From Cellulosimicrobium cellulans (GTDB lineage Bacteria; Actinomycetota; Actinomycetes; Actinomycetales; Cellulomonadaceae), in NCBI RefSeq assembly GCF_016921195.1, contig NZ_JAFGYF010000004.1:1-64000 (forward strand): a DNA stretch of 64,000 nucleotides. The letters are read 5' to 3'. The notes below the pieces were generated by a model. That model saw only the letters and a program-made list of their open reading frames with translations, had not been told where the DNA came from and did not search any database. Below are positions 15,651 to 23,976 of this stretch, one piece after another. Position 1 is the first letter of the stretch. The number at the start of each line of letters is the position of its first letter. The translations under genes and the position numbers were made by a program.

Positions 15651-16541
15651 TCAGGGGCTCGTGATCAGGCCGTCCGCGCGGTCGTGACCCGCGGATGCGT
15701 CGCGGTGCCCGCCACCGGTGACGACGGCGCGGACGTGCCCCGCCGCGAGCCCCGCCAGGGCGGCCCGCAGCCGGTCGAAGAGCGCGACGCTGCTCGCGCC
15801 GGGCCAGTCGGGGGGCAGCGCGCTCGGCGGCAGTCCCGGGTCGAGATACGGGACGGGCCGCCAGTCGTCGACCGCGCGCACCCACCGCGCGAACGCGTCC
15901 CGGGGCGAGCCGGCGCGCCCGAGCGGGTCACCGCCGTCGTGCCGGTCGAGGAACGCGCGGTGCAGCGCCGCGACCCTGTCGAGGTCCCACCACCGCGCGG
16001 CGGCGTCGGCGAACGCACCCACGACGCGCGGCCGCCCGGCCAGGAACACCGTCGCCGCGTCACGGACGTCCAGCGCGGCGAGGACCTCCTCGACCTCGTC
16101 GGCGAGGTGGCCCGGCGCGATCCACAGCCCGTCCGCGACGCTCCCGGCCCCGATCCAGGCGAGGTGCCGCCGGAGCTGGTGGCGCACGGCGCGCCGCTCC
16201 TCCGGCAGCGAGTACGACACGAGGCACCACGGGTCGTCCTCGCCCTGCTGGCGGTAGGCGAAGATGCGCCGGTCACCGCGCGCGAGCATCGGTCCGGCGT
16301 CGGGCGCGAGCCGGTACCCGGCGCGGCCGTCGTCGAGCGTCTCGGGGACGAGCAGTCCTTTGGCCTTGACGCGCGAGACCGCGCTGCGCGCGCCCGCGGG
16401 CGCCACGCCGAGCGCACCGAGCAGGTCGACCAGGTCGGCCACCGCGACCGCACCGCCCATGTCGCGGACGTACAGCCCGACGACGGTGCGCAGCAGCGAC
16501 GTCGTGCTCCCGGGCCGGGAGTCGAGGTCGTCGAGGATCAC
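15651..16541 (-). CDS. PaaX-family transcriptional regulator
   Basis: A 296-residue DNA-binding regulator, last gene of the kynurenine operon. Residues about 20-85 form a winged helix (VADLVDLLGALGVAPAGARS, then AVSRVKAKGLLV), followed by the PaaX central domain (DDPWCLVSYSLPEERRAVRH, later LAWIGAGSVADGLWIAP) and the C-terminal domain with DPRL-like features replaced here by YLDPGLPPSALPPDWPG. PaaX proteins repress aromatic catabolic genes and respond to acyl-CoA intermediates. In this context a kynurenine or anthranilate-derived effector is more likely, by inference. GTG 16541 overlaps the kynU stop (GTGA), so the two are translationally coupled. Confidence 0.85.
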   Translation of the reverse strand: MILDDLDSRPGSTTSLLRTVVGLYVRDMGGAVAVADLVDLLGALGVAPAGARSAVSRVKAKGLLVPETLDDGRAGYRLAPDAGPMLARGDRRIFAYRQQGEDDPWCLVSYSLPEERRAVRHQLRRHLAWIGAGSVADGLWIAPGHLADEVEEVLAALDVRDAATVFLAGRPRVVGAFADAAARWWDLDRVAALHRAFLDRHDGGDPLGRAGSPRDAFARWVRAVDDWRPVPYLDPGLPPSALPPDWPGASSVALFDRLRAALAGLAAGHVRAVVTGGGHRDASAGHDRADGLITSP

Positions 16542-17815
16542 GCGGTGCCGTCCGCGCCCGCCGACGCTCGCGTGGTCGCCCGGGACCCGAGCACCTCGAG
16601 CAGCGCGTCGCGGACCGCCTCGACGCCGACGCGCACCTCCTCGAAGCTCGTGGAGAGGGGGGACAGGCCGAGGCGCAGGCCGTCCGGGCGACGGAAGTCG
16701 GGGATGACGCCGCGCTCCCACAGGAGCGGGAGCGTCGCCTCGAACGCGTCGTGGTCGACCGTGACGTGGCTCCCCCGCCGCGCCGGGTCGCGCGGGGACG
16801 CGTACCGCACACCGAGCGGGAGCAGGAGGTCGTCCACGAGGGCGGTCGCGTGCTCGGTGAGCGCGACCGACTTCGCGCGCACCGCCGCGATCCCCGCCTC
16901 GGCCACGAGGTCGAGCATGTCCTGCATCGCGAGCATCCCCACGATCGCGGGCGTGCCCGACAGGAACCGCCGGACGCCGTCGTGCGGCGCGTACGCCGGG
17001 CCCATCTCGAACGGCGCGGCGCTGCCCATCCAGCCCTGGATCGGCTGAGTCAGCACGCCCTGGAGGTCGGCGCGCACGTAGCCGAACGCGGGCGCGCCCG
17101 GCCCGCCGTTCAGGTACTTGTACGTGCAGCCCGCGGCGAGGTCGACGCCCCACGCGTCGAGCTCGACCGGCAAGGCCCCGACCGAGTGGCACAGGTCCCA
17201 CAGGACGAGCGCACCGGCGTCGTGCGCGAGCGCCGTGATCACGGCGGCGTCGCTCACGTACCCCGACCGGTACGCGACGTGGCTGAGCAGCACGAGCGCC
17301 GTCCGGCCCGAGAGCTCCGCGGCGACCTGCTCGGGCGTCACCCCCGCGTCGTGGTCGGGCGTGATCCACCGCAGCGTCGCGCCGTGCTCGCGCGCGACGC
17401 CCTCCAGCACGTAGCGGTCGGTCGGGAAGTTGCCCGCGTCGAGCACGATCTCGTCGCGCCCCGCGACCTGCGGCGCCGCGAGCGCGGCGCGCACGAGCTT
17501 GTAGAGGATGACGGTCGTCGAGTCGCCCACGAACGTCTGCCCGGGCGCCGCGCCGAGCGTCACCGCGCCGATCCGGCCGCCGAGCGTCAGCGGGAGGTCG
17601 TACCACTCCTCGTCCCAGCCGCGGATGAGCCGCGCACCCCAGACGTCGGTCGCGAACCGCGCGAGCCGCTCGGCCGACGCGCGCGTGGGCCGGCCGAGCG
17701 AGTTCCCGTCGAGGTACGCCGTGACCTCGTCGGAGCCGACGAACGCGTCGCGGAACCGCGCGAGCGGGTCGGCCGCGTCGAGCGCGGCGGAGCGGGCGGC
17801 GTGGTCCTCGGTCAT
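16538..17815 (-). CDS. kynU: Kynureninase
   Basis: PLP-dependent hydrolase that cleaves L-kynurenine to anthranilate and alanine (and 3-hydroxykynurenine to 3-hydroxyanthranilate). The 425-residue length is typical. Visible landmarks: YLDGNSLGRPT at the N-terminus, GDSTTVILYKL for phosphate binding, NFPTDRYV, SHVAYRSG, DLCHSVGALPVELD with the PLP-pairing Asp, and CTYKYLNGGPGAPAF containing the Schiff-base lysine. It sits third in the operon with tryptophan dioxygenase and an amidohydrolase. ATG 17815 is the first start; 52 bases separate it from the amidohydrolase stop, the only sizeable gap in the operon. Confidence 0.95.
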   Translation of the reverse strand: MTEDHAARSAALDAADPLARFRDAFVGSDEVTAYLDGNSLGRPTRASAERLARFATDVWGARLIRGWDEEWYDLPLTLGGRIGAVTLGAAPGQTFVGDSTTVILYKLVRAALAAPQVAGRDEIVLDAGNFPTDRYVLEGVAREHGATLRWITPDHDAGVTPEQVAAELSGRTALVLLSHVAYRSGYVSDAAVITALAHDAGALVLWDLCHSVGALPVELDAWGVDLAAGCTYKYLNGGPGAPAFGYVRADLQGVLTQPIQGWMGSAAPFEMGPAYAPHDGVRRFLSGTPAIVGMLAMQDMLDLVAEAGIAAVRAKSVALTEHATALVDDLLLPLGVRYASPRDPARRGSHVTVDHDAFEATLPLLWERGVIPDFRRPDGLRLGLSPLSTSFEEVRVGVEAVRDALLEVLGSRATTRASAGADGTA

Positions 17816-17867
17816 GGTCGTCCTTCCGGTGGGGCGGGTTCTCGGGTCGCGCCGCGGGCGGGGTCCC

Positions 17868-18965
17868 TCACGGGGTCTCGCGCGCGTCGCGCTCGACGAC
17901 GACGGCGCGCGCGAGCCACGCGGCGACGGCGCCGGGGTCGTCGAGGTCGGGCAGGTCGCCGGGGACCCACGTCGCGAGTGACGCGTGCGTGCTCGCGCGC
18001 TGCGTCCCGGGACGCAGCACCCCGTCGGAGACGCCTCGCCGGGCCGGGGCGTCGTGGGTGAGGGCGGCGACCAGCGCGTGCGCGTCGAGGCCCGCCGCCG
18101 CGAGCGCGCGCAGCTCGCGCGGGTTCAGGCCCGGCGGCAGCGGCCCGTTGCCGAGGTCGGTGCCGTAGACGACCGTCCCGCCCAGCGCGACGAAGCGCCG
18201 CACGTTGTCGACCGCGACGTCCTGCTCGGCCGTCGGGCTCCCCCACCCGTGGACGTCGAGCGTGCTCACCCAGACGGTCCGGCTCTCCCCTGTCCCGCCG
18301 AGCACGACCTGAGGGACGTGATGCGGCCCTTCCCGACCGTCAGGTCGTGGTCGACCGCGGGCAGGGTCGTGCTCGGCGACGGGGGACGGCGGCTCGACGC
18401 TCGGGCGGGAGGACGGGCGGGGTCGCGCCATCGCGGCGAGCAGCTCGTCGGGCAGGCGCTCGGAGAACGGGGCGTGCGCGAGCCGGTCGACGCCCGCCTC
18501 GAACGCGCGCACCGCCATGCCCGGGCCCTCGACGTGCGCGACGACGTCCCGGCCCCGCGCGTGGGCGTGCCCGACGAGCGCGGCGAGCGTGACGTCGTCG
18601 GGCACCGGGCCGGCCTCGGAGTGCAGGGCGACCTTGACGAACGACGCGCCCACGGCGACCTGGCGGTCGACCGCCGCCACGGCCGCGTCGGGCGAGCCGA
18701 CCTCCTCCACCGACCCGGCCGGCGCCCACGACCGGTCCGCAGGGTAGCCGCCCGGCGCGGTGAGGAACGCGCCCGCGAACGCGACCTCGGGGAAGCCCGA
18801 ACGGCCCGGCCACGTGCGCGCGACGTCGGGCACCCAGCCGAGGTCGTGCACGACGGCGATCCCGCCGCGCCGCACCGCGACGGGGTCGACGAGGCCGAGG
18901 TGCACGTGCACGTCGACGAGCGGCGGGAGCCACGTGCCGCCGTCGCCCGGCCGGCCGAGGCTCAC
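17868..18965 (-). CDS. Metal-dependent amidohydrolase in kynurenine operon, with an unusual insertion
   Basis: A 365-residue amidohydrolase superfamily protein, coupled to kynA by a GTGA overlap. The metal-binding HVH is in LVDVHVHLG (about 17-25). The bridging Lys is probably in [10 protein letters not shown], the two His ligands in VVAHVEG and RLAHAPF, and the final Asp in [10 protein letters not shown]. It lacks the N-terminal beta-sandwich of many relatives. The operon has no cyclase-type or alpha/beta-type formamidase, so this enzyme is a candidate N-formylkynurenine deformylase, by position only. Residues about 171-229 are Pro/Arg/Gly-rich, do not fit the barrel and interrupt it between AAMA and [12 protein letters not shown]. 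This may be a real insertion or the trace of compensating frameshifts. Confidence 0.75.
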   Translation of the reverse strand: MSLGRPGDGGTWLPPLVDVHVHLGLVDPVAVRRGGIAVVHDLGWVPDVARTWPGRSGFPEVAFAGAFLTAPGGYPADRSWAPAGSVEEVGSPDAAVAAVDRQVAVGASFVKVALHSEAGPVPDDVTLAALVGHAHARGRDVVAHVEGPGMAVRAFEAGVDRLAHAPFSERLPDELLAAMARPRPSSRPSVEPPSPVAEHDPARGRPRPDGREGPHHVPQVVLGGTGESRTVWVSTLDVHGWGSPTAEQDVAVDNVRRFVALGGTVVYGTDLGNGPLPPGLNPRELRALAAAGLDAHALVAALTHDAPARRGVSDGVLRPGTQRASTHASLATWVPGDLPDLDDPGAVAAWLARAVVVERDARETP

Positions 18966-19831
18966 GACCGCCCGATCTCGGTGCGGACCGCGAACAGCTC
19001 GGGGAAGAACGTGAGGTCGAGGGCCTTCTGGAGGAACCCGACGCCGCTCGACCCGCCCGTCCCGCGCTTGGTCCCGATGATGCGCAGGACCGTCTTCATG
19101 TGGCGGAACCGCCAGAGCTGGAAGTTGTCCTCGAGGTCGACGAGCTCCTCGCACGTCTCGTACGCCGACCAGTGGGCCTCCGGGTCGTCGTAGATGCGGC
19201 GGAAGACCTCGACGAGGTCGTCGTCGAGCGTGTGCGCGACGGTGACGTCGCGGTCGAGGACGCGCTGCGGGACGTCGTGGCCGTGCCGCGCGAGGTGGCG
19301 CAGGAACTCGTCGTAGACGCTCGGCTCGGCGAGCAGCCAGGCGAGCTCGGCGCGGGCGGCGGGCTCGGCGTCGAACACCGAGAGCATGCGCGCGTTCTTG
19401 TTGCCGAGCAGGAACTCGACCGCGCGGTACTGCCACGACTGGAAGCCCGACGCGTGCCCGAGGAACCCGCGGAACTGCGCGTACTCGCTCGGGGTGAGCG
19501 TCGCGAGGACGGACCACTGCTCGGTGAGCGTGCGCTGCACGTGCTTGACGCGCGCGATGCGCTTGAGCGCGGCGCCCAGCTCGTCGGCGGCGAGGAGGTC
19601 ACGCGCGGAGAGGAGCTCGTGCAGCACGAGCTTGAGCCAGAGCTCGGTCGTCTGGTGCTGGACGATGAACAGCATCTCGTCGTGGTGCTCGGGATCGCTC
19701 ACGGGCTCCTGCGCCGCGAGCAGCGTGTCGAGGTGCAGGTACGACCCGTACGTCATCTGCTCGCGCAGGTCCGTGACGATGTCGGACTCGAGCGCGCGCT
19801 CGTTCGGCGCGGGCAGCGGTGCGTCGGCCAT
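18962..19831 (-). CDS. kynA: Tryptophan 2,3-dioxygenase
   Basis: Haem enzyme that opens the indole ring of L-tryptophan with O2 to give N-formylkynurenine, the first step of the kynurenine pathway. The 289-residue protein carries the family motifs [32 protein letters not shown] (substrate-side His), [17 protein letters not shown], and [20 protein letters not shown], where the His before MKT is the haem ligand. ATG 19831 begins MADAPLPAP. An in-frame GTG at 19849 would add six residues; neither has a strong ribosome site. As the first gene of the operon, its promoter should lie in 19832-19894. Confidence 0.95.
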   Translation of the reverse strand: MADAPLPAPNERALESDIVTDLREQMTYGSYLHLDTLLAAQEPVSDPEHHDEMLFIVQHQTTELWLKLVLHELLSARDLLAADELGAALKRIARVKHVQRTLTEQWSVLATLTPSEYAQFRGFLGHASGFQSWQYRAVEFLLGNKNARMLSVFDAEPAARAELAWLLAEPSVYDEFLRHLARHGHDVPQRVLDRDVTVAHTLDDDLVEVFRRIYDDPEAHWSAYETCEELVDLEDNFQLWRFRHMKTVLRIIGTKRGTGGSSGVGFLQKALDLTFFPELFAVRTEIGRS

Positions 19832-19894
19832 CCGTCGAGCGTATGCCACGACCGTGACGACCGCCAGATCCGTGCGATGCGCCGGGACGGCCGG

Positions 19895-20584
19895 TCAGTC
19901 GTCGGTCGCGACGCGGCGCTCCTCCTCGGCGACCGACTCGCCCGTCGGGTCCTCGGCGACGAGGTCGTCCAGCGCCGGGCCGCCCAGCGGTCCGTCGCTC
20001 AGCCCGACGAGGCGCCAGCCCGACGCCGGGTCCCCCTCGACCTCCACGAGCCCGGTGTTGGCGAGCGGAGTCCAGGCGAGCAGGTCCAGGTCGACACCGT
20101 CGACGCGCGCGCACGCCCACGCGCGGATCGCCGCGCCGTGCGACACGACGACGGCGGTCCGCCAGCCGGTGCGCGCGACGGTCGCGACGGCGTCGTCGTA
20201 GCGGGCGAGGAACTCGGCACCGTCGGGGCCGCCGGGCATCCGACGGCCGGGCTCGCCACGACCCCACGCGAACACCGTCTCGAGGTAGGTCGCGTGGTCG
20301 TCGTGCTCGGCCGACATCTCGAGGTCGCCCGCGTCGACCTCGCGGAAGCCGTCGAGCTCGAGCGGGTCGTAGCCGTGCCGCTCGGCCAGCGGGGCGGCCG
20401 TGAGGTGCGTGCGCACCAGCGTCGAGACCGCGACGCCGTCGACCACGCGGTCCGCGAGCGCGTCCGGGATCGCCGCGGCCTGTCGTGCGCCGAGCGCGGT
20501 GAGGCCCGGGCCGGGCAGGGCGGTGTCGAGCAAACCGGCGACGTTGGACGGGGTCTGTCCGTGACGGACGAGGAGCAGGCGCAT
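19895..20584 (-). CDS. Histidine phosphatase superfamily protein
   Basis: Phosphoglycerate-mutase-like phosphatase of 229 residues. The catalytic phosphohistidine motif is [12 protein letters not shown] at the N-terminus, and the second active-site His is in [12 protein letters not shown]. The C-terminal 40 residues are acidic and probably flexible. The substrate is unknown; relatives act on sugar phosphates, phosphoserine or cobalamin intermediates. ATG 20584 has GGAGA upstream. It is divergent from the RNase Z gene, with 76 bases between starts that must hold both promoters. A second family member lies at 59000-59674. Confidence 0.85.
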   Translation of the reverse strand: MRLLLVRHGQTPSNVAGLLDTALPGPGLTALGARQAAAIPDALADRVVDGVAVSTLVRTHLTAAPLAERHGYDPLELDGFREVDAGDLEMSAEHDDHATYLETVFAWGRGEPGRRMPGGPDGAEFLARYDDAVATVARTGWRTAVVVSHGAAIRAWACARVDGVDLDLLAWTPLANTGLVEVEGDPASGWRLVGLSDGPLGGPALDDLVAEDPTGESVAEEERRVATDD

Positions 20585-20660
20585 GGTTCTCCGGATCTCG
20601 GGGTCTCCTGCCACCCTACGAGCCACGCCACGACCCGTGGCGCCGTGGCACGCTGGGGCC

Positions 20661-21602
20661 ATGTCCCGCCGCGAGCTCGTCGTCCTCGGGACGGCCAGCA
20701 TGGTCCCGACCCGGACGCGCAACCACAACGGCTACGTCCTGTTCTGGGACGACGAGGCGATCCTCTTCGACCCCGGCGAGGGCACGCAGCGGCAGATGAC
20801 GTACGCGGGCGTCTCCGCGACCGACCTCACGCGCATCGCCATCACGCACCTGCACGGCGACCACAGCCTCGGGCTCGCGGGAGTCTCCCAGCGCATCAGC
20901 GGCGACGGCGTGCGGCACACGATCGGGGTGACCTACCCGGCGTCGGGCCAGCGGTGGGTCGACCACCTGCTCGACGCGAGCGCCCACTTCCGCCGCGGGC
21001 ACCTGGAGCTCCAGCCGCTCACGACGGACGGCGTCGTCCCGCCCGTGCCCGGCCGACCCGAGCCGGGGTTCACGCTGCGCGCCGAGCGGCTCGACCACAC
21101 GCTCGAGGCCATGGGCTACCGCCTCGACGAGCCCGACGGGCGGTCGCTCGACCCCGCGCTCCTCGCGCGGCGCGGGCTCGCCGGGCCCGTGGTGGGCGAG
21201 CTGCAGCGCGTGGGCAGCGTCGTGGCGCCCGACGGCCGGACCGTCACCCTCGACGAGGTGAGCGGACCGCGACCCGGGCAGTCGTTCGCGTTCGTCATGG
21301 ACACGCGCCTGTGCGACGCCGTGCACCGCCTCGCGGACGGCGTCGACCTGCTCGTCATCGAGTCGACCTTCCTGGACCGCGACCGCGACCAGGCGGAACG
21401 CTGGGGCCACCTCACGGCCCGGCAGGCGGCGACGGTCGCGGCCGAGGCCGGCGTCCGCTCGCTCGTGCTCACGCACTTCTCGCAGCGCTACCCCGACCCC
21501 ACGGAGTTCTGGCGCGAGGCGCGCGAGGTGTTCGACGGCGAGCTCACCGTCGCGCAGGACCTCGACCGCGTGCGCGTCCCCCACCGCCGCCGCCCCGCCT
21601 GA
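20661..21602 (+). CDS. rnz: Ribonuclease Z (tRNA 3'-end processing endonuclease)
   Basis: Zinc-dependent endonuclease of the metallo-beta-lactamase fold that removes 3' trailers from tRNA precursors. The 313-residue protein shows [19 protein letters not shown], the signature [14 protein letters not shown], the family DxRLCD variant [25 protein letters not shown], and a downstream His in [16 protein letters not shown] 20661 starts [10 protein letters not shown]. The frame is open back to 20583, but that overlaps the divergent gene start. A head-to-head repeat pair just after the stop (21615-21650) could act as its terminator. Confidence 0.92.
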   Translation: MSRRELVVLGTASMVPTRTRNHNGYVLFWDDEAILFDPGEGTQRQMTYAGVSATDLTRIAITHLHGDHSLGLAGVSQRISGDGVRHTIGVTYPASGQRWVDHLLDASAHFRRGHLELQPLTTDGVVPPVPGRPEPGFTLRAERLDHTLEAMGYRLDEPDGRSLDPALLARRGLAGPVVGELQRVGSVVAPDGRTVTLDEVSGPRPGQSFAFVMDTRLCDAVHRLADGVDLLVIESTFLDRDRDQAERWGHLTARQAATVAAEAGVRSLVLTHFSQRYPDPTEFWREAREVFDGELTVAQDLDRVRVPHRRRPA

Positions 21603-21614
21603 TCCCCAGGTCGG

Positions 21615-21650
21615 ACCACGGTTCTGCCTCGCGAGGTAGAACTCTGGTCC
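21615..21650. terminator. Candidate terminator formed by two opposed 21-bp repeat units
   Basis: GACCACGGTTCTGCCTCG and its near-complement ending AACTCTGGTC form a hairpin with CGCG at the centre and a few mismatches, 12 bases after the rnz stop. Convergent genes here have no other visible terminator. The terminator role is inferred. Confidence 0.45.
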
Positions 21651-21756
21651 CACGAGGTAGAACCCTGGTCCCGCGAGGGAGAACACTGGTCCCGCGAAGT
21701 AGAACCGTAGTCTCGCGAAGTAGAACCGTGGTCTCGCGAGATAGAACCGTGGTCGT
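21615..21756 (-). repeat. 21-bp tandem repeat array B (6 units plus one inverted unit)
   Basis: Six 21-bp units in reverse orientation begin at 21631, 21652, 21673, 21694, 21715 and 21736, with variants of GGTAGAACCCTGGTC preceded by CGCGA. A forward copy (GACCACGGTTCTGCC) at 21615-21634 faces them, so units one and two make a palindrome centred on CGCG that can fold into a 16-pair hairpin. The array fills the space between the convergent rnz and chaB-like genes. It is the same family as arrays at 101-247 and 22643-22726. Confidence 0.9.
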
Positions 21757-21768
21757 GCACGACGGCGG

Positions 21769-22194
21769 TCAGTCGCCGCGGGCGCGGCGGGTCGCGCGGT
21801 CGTTGGCGCGCTGGATCGCCTCGACGAGCTCGTCCTTGGTCATGGTCGACCGTCCGTCGACGTCCAGGCGGCGCGCGACGTCGAGCAGGTGCTCCTTGGT
21901 CGCGTTGGCGTCCACACCCCCGGCGGTGTCCGTGGTCGGGTCCAGGCCGCCCTGCTCCGCTCGATCGTCGGACGGGCCGGGCTCGTCCTTGAGCTCCCAG
22001 TGGTCGCCGATCTTCTCGTGCGTGTGCTTGAGCGCGGCGAACGCGACGCGCCGCGCGCGCTCCTCGGAGCCGTACTGCTCCCTCGCGGCGTCGTAGGCCT
22101 TGGCGAACGTGCGCTGCGCCTTCTCGTCCGAGCGCTGCAGCGTGCTCGGGATCTCGGACTGCTTCGCGTCGCCGTCGCGCGTGGTCTTCGGCAC
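21769..22194 (-). CDS. ChaB family protein with C-terminal Rho-N/SAP-like motif
   Basis: A 141-residue protein. The N-terminal 60 residues match ChaB (SEIPSTLQRSDEKAQRTFAK, then YDAAREQYGSEERARRVAFA), a small helical fold named from an E. coli gene next to the chaA cation antiporter and of uncertain function. An acidic linker follows. The last 45 residues (TKEHLLDVARRLDVDGRSTM, then TKDELVEAIQRAN) resemble the Rho N-terminal or SAP-like helix-extended-loop-helix fold that binds nucleic acid. This ChaB plus Rho-N architecture is common in actinomycetes and often stress-induced. GTG 22194 has an excellent AGGAGGTGA ribosome site directly upstream. Confidence 0.8.
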   Translation of the reverse strand: MPKTTRDGDAKQSEIPSTLQRSDEKAQRTFAKAYDAAREQYGSEERARRVAFAALKHTHEKIGDHWELKDEPGPSDDRAEQGGLDPTTDTAGGVDANATKEHLLDVARRLDVDGRSTMTKDELVEAIQRANDRATRRARGD

Positions 22195-22383
22195 GGGTCA
22201 CCTCCTGCTGCCCGACGGCGGTCGCCGCCTCCTCCGAGCGTCGCGCCGCGCGCGGGGGCTCGCGCGCCGAGCGGGCACCGCCCGTGCGAGATGTGCGGCA
22301 GGGAGAACGGTGCGGCGGGCGGGTGGGGCGCGGCCGCCCACGGAGCGGGAGCGTGCCCGGGGTGCCGGACCTACGCTGCCGGG

Positions 22384-23097
22384 ATGTCGAGCGTCCTGCG
22401 GTTCCGCGGCCGCATCGCGGGGTGGGGCACGGCGTCGGGGACGCGCGTCGTCGTCGGGCGCTGGGACGCGTCGCCGTTCGGCGTGTTCGCCGACGTCATG
22501 GTCGAGCGGCCCGACGGCGAGCGGATCCTGCTCGCGCCGGCGCCCCCGGTCGCGGACCTGGTGGCGGCGACGTACCGGTTCGATCGGGTCGAGGTCTGCC
22601 CGGTGTCGGTCACGGATCTCGACCCCGAGGCGGTGATCGACCGACCAAAGTTCTCCTTCGTCCGACCAGGGCTCTATCTCGGCCGACCAGGGTTCTACCC
22701 CGGCCGACCGGGGGTCCCCCTCGCGGAGGGCGTGGCCTGGCGGGTGGTGGCCGGGCCGCTCGAGGCGCGGCTCGGCGTCGGGCCGCGGACGGTCCTGGGG
22801 CACGTGCTGCGCGCCGTGCCCCGCCGCGTCACGACGTCGCGGCACCTGACTCTCCTGACCGACCCGGTCGCGCGGGTGCTGCTGCGCGGCGTCCGGACGC
22901 GGGGCAGCGCCGGGCTCGGGCGCACCGAGCGCTACGGCGCGACGGACGTCCACGCGCTCGTCACCGCGGACACGCGATGGGACGGCGAGCCGCTCGGCGA
23001 CCTGCGCGACGTCGACCCGCCCGTGCGGTTCGGCTTCGGGTCGACACCGCGCCGACCGAGCGTGACCGACGTCGTCACGACGATCGTCGCGCGGTGA
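22384..23097 (+). CDS. Uncharacterised protein interrupted by in-frame 21-bp repeats
   Basis: I do not recognise this 237-residue cytosolic protein. It begins MSSVLRFRGRIAGWGTASGT, followed by beta-rich sequence with AATYRFDRVEV, and later GPRTVLGHVLRAVPRRVTTS. The striking feature is residues about 87-115. Here four 21-bp repeat units (22643-22726) are translated as heptads RPKFSFV, RPGLYLG, RPGFYPG and RPGVPLA, splitting what looks like a continuous domain before AEGVAWRVVAGPLEARLG. Because 21 is a multiple of three and the unit has no stop in this frame, the reading frame survives. ATG 22384 is the likely start. A 20-bp perfect hairpin terminator follows. Confidence 0.65.
   Translation: MSSVLRFRGRIAGWGTASGTRVVVGRWDASPFGVFADVMVERPDGERILLAPAPPVADLVAATYRFDRVEVCPVSVTDLDPEAVIDRPKFSFVRPGLYLGRPGFYPGRPGVPLAEGVAWRVVAGPLEARLGVGPRTVLGHVLRAVPRRVTTSRHLTLLTDPVARVLLRGVRTRGSAGLGRTERYGATDVHALVTADTRWDGEPLGDLRDVDPPVRFGFGSTPRRPSVTDVVTTIVAR
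22643..22726 (+). repeat. 21-bp tandem repeat array C inside a coding sequence (4 units)
   Basis: Four units start at 22643, 22664, 22685 and 22706. The middle two match the family core closely (GACCAGGGCTCTATC and GACCAGGGTTCTACC) while the outer two have diverged. Orientation is the same as array A. The array is translated in frame as a seven-residue repeat. Confidence 0.88.
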
Positions 23098-23114
23098 CGC
23101 GGCGCCACGAAGAC

Positions 23115-23174
23115 GCCGAACCCGGGGTTCCTCCCCACGAAGCACGTGGGCTGAGGAGGAACCCCGGGTTCGGC
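23115..23174. terminator. Bidirectional terminator with a 20-bp perfect stem
   Basis: GCCGAACCCGGGGTTCCTCC and its exact complement flank a 20-base loop that contains a further CCAC/GTGG pairing. It separates the convergent repeat-bearing gene and the glycerophosphodiesterase gene. Confidence 0.93.
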
Positions 23175-23190
23175 AGCGGAACGGACCCGG

Positions 23191-23976
23191 TCAGACCGGG
23201 CGGGCCGAGAGCCAGCCCGCGAGGCGGTCCGGGCGGTCGGTGATGATCGCGTCGACGCCGAGCTCGACGGCGGCCGCCCAGTGCGCGGGCTCGTTGAGCG
23301 TCCAGACCGCGACGTCGAGACCGGCGTCGTGCAGGCGCTCCACGAGCCCCGGGTCCTCCAGGAGGAGCAGCCCCATCGGGTTGCACGCCACGACGTCGAG
23401 CTCGGCGCACCGCACGAGCACGTCGTCGTCGAGCGACGCGACGAGCAGCCCGCGGCGCAGGCCCGGGTCCGCCTCGCGCAGCGCCGCGACGGTCTCGGGC
23501 CAGAAGCTCTGCGCGACGACCCGGTCGGCGATGCCCGCGAACCGGATCAGCCCGGTGACGCGCCGCACCTGCTCGGGCGTCCACGCGCCCTTGAGCTCGA
23601 GCAGCAGGTCGGTGCCCGGCCGGCGCACGAGGAGGTCGATCACCTCGGCGAACGTCGGCACGCGCTGGCCGCCGAACGCCGGGGAGAACCACGACCCCGC
23701 GTCGAGCGCCCGGATCGCCGCACGGTCGAGCCGCGCGACCGTGCCGCTGCCGGACGTCGTCGCGTCCACGGTGTCGTCGTGGATGACGACGGGCTCGCCG
23801 TCGGCCGTGAGCTGCACGTCGATCTCGATGCTGTGCGCGCCGGCCCGCCACGCCGCCTCGAACGCGGCGAGCGTGTTCTGCGGCGCGACCGAGCTGTTGC
23901 CGCGGTGCGCGATGACGCGCGGACGCGCGGCGCGCTCCGACCCGGCGCCCGTGGGCGCGAGCGCGGTCGCCGTCAC
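23191..23976 (-). CDS. ugpQ: Glycerophosphodiester phosphodiesterase (cytosolic)
   Basis: Hydrolyses glycerophosphodiesters to sn-glycerol 3-phosphate and an alcohol. The 261-residue TIM barrel shows VIAHRGNSSVAPQNTLAAFE (catalytic His-Arg), SIEIDVQLTADGEPVVIHDD (metal Glu-Asp and catalytic His), LLLELKG and the C-terminal DAIITDRPDRL. There is no signal peptide, so it acts inside the cell. GTG 23976 overlaps the stop of the binding-protein gene by 4 bases (GTGA), so import and hydrolysis are translationally coupled. This is the same partnership as E. coli ugp with ugpQ. A larger exported enzyme of the same family is at 61196-63085. Confidence 0.92.
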   Translation of the reverse strand: MTATALAPTGAGSERAARPRVIAHRGNSSVAPQNTLAAFEAAWRAGAHSIEIDVQLTADGEPVVIHDDTVDATTSGSGTVARLDRAAIRALDAGSWFSPAFGGQRVPTFAEVIDLLVRRPGTDLLLELKGAWTPEQVRRVTGLIRFAGIADRVVAQSFWPETVAALREADPGLRRGLLVASLDDDVLVRCAELDVVACNPMGLLLLEDPGLVERLHDAGLDVAVWTLNEPAHWAAAVELGVDAIITDRPDRLAGWLSARPV

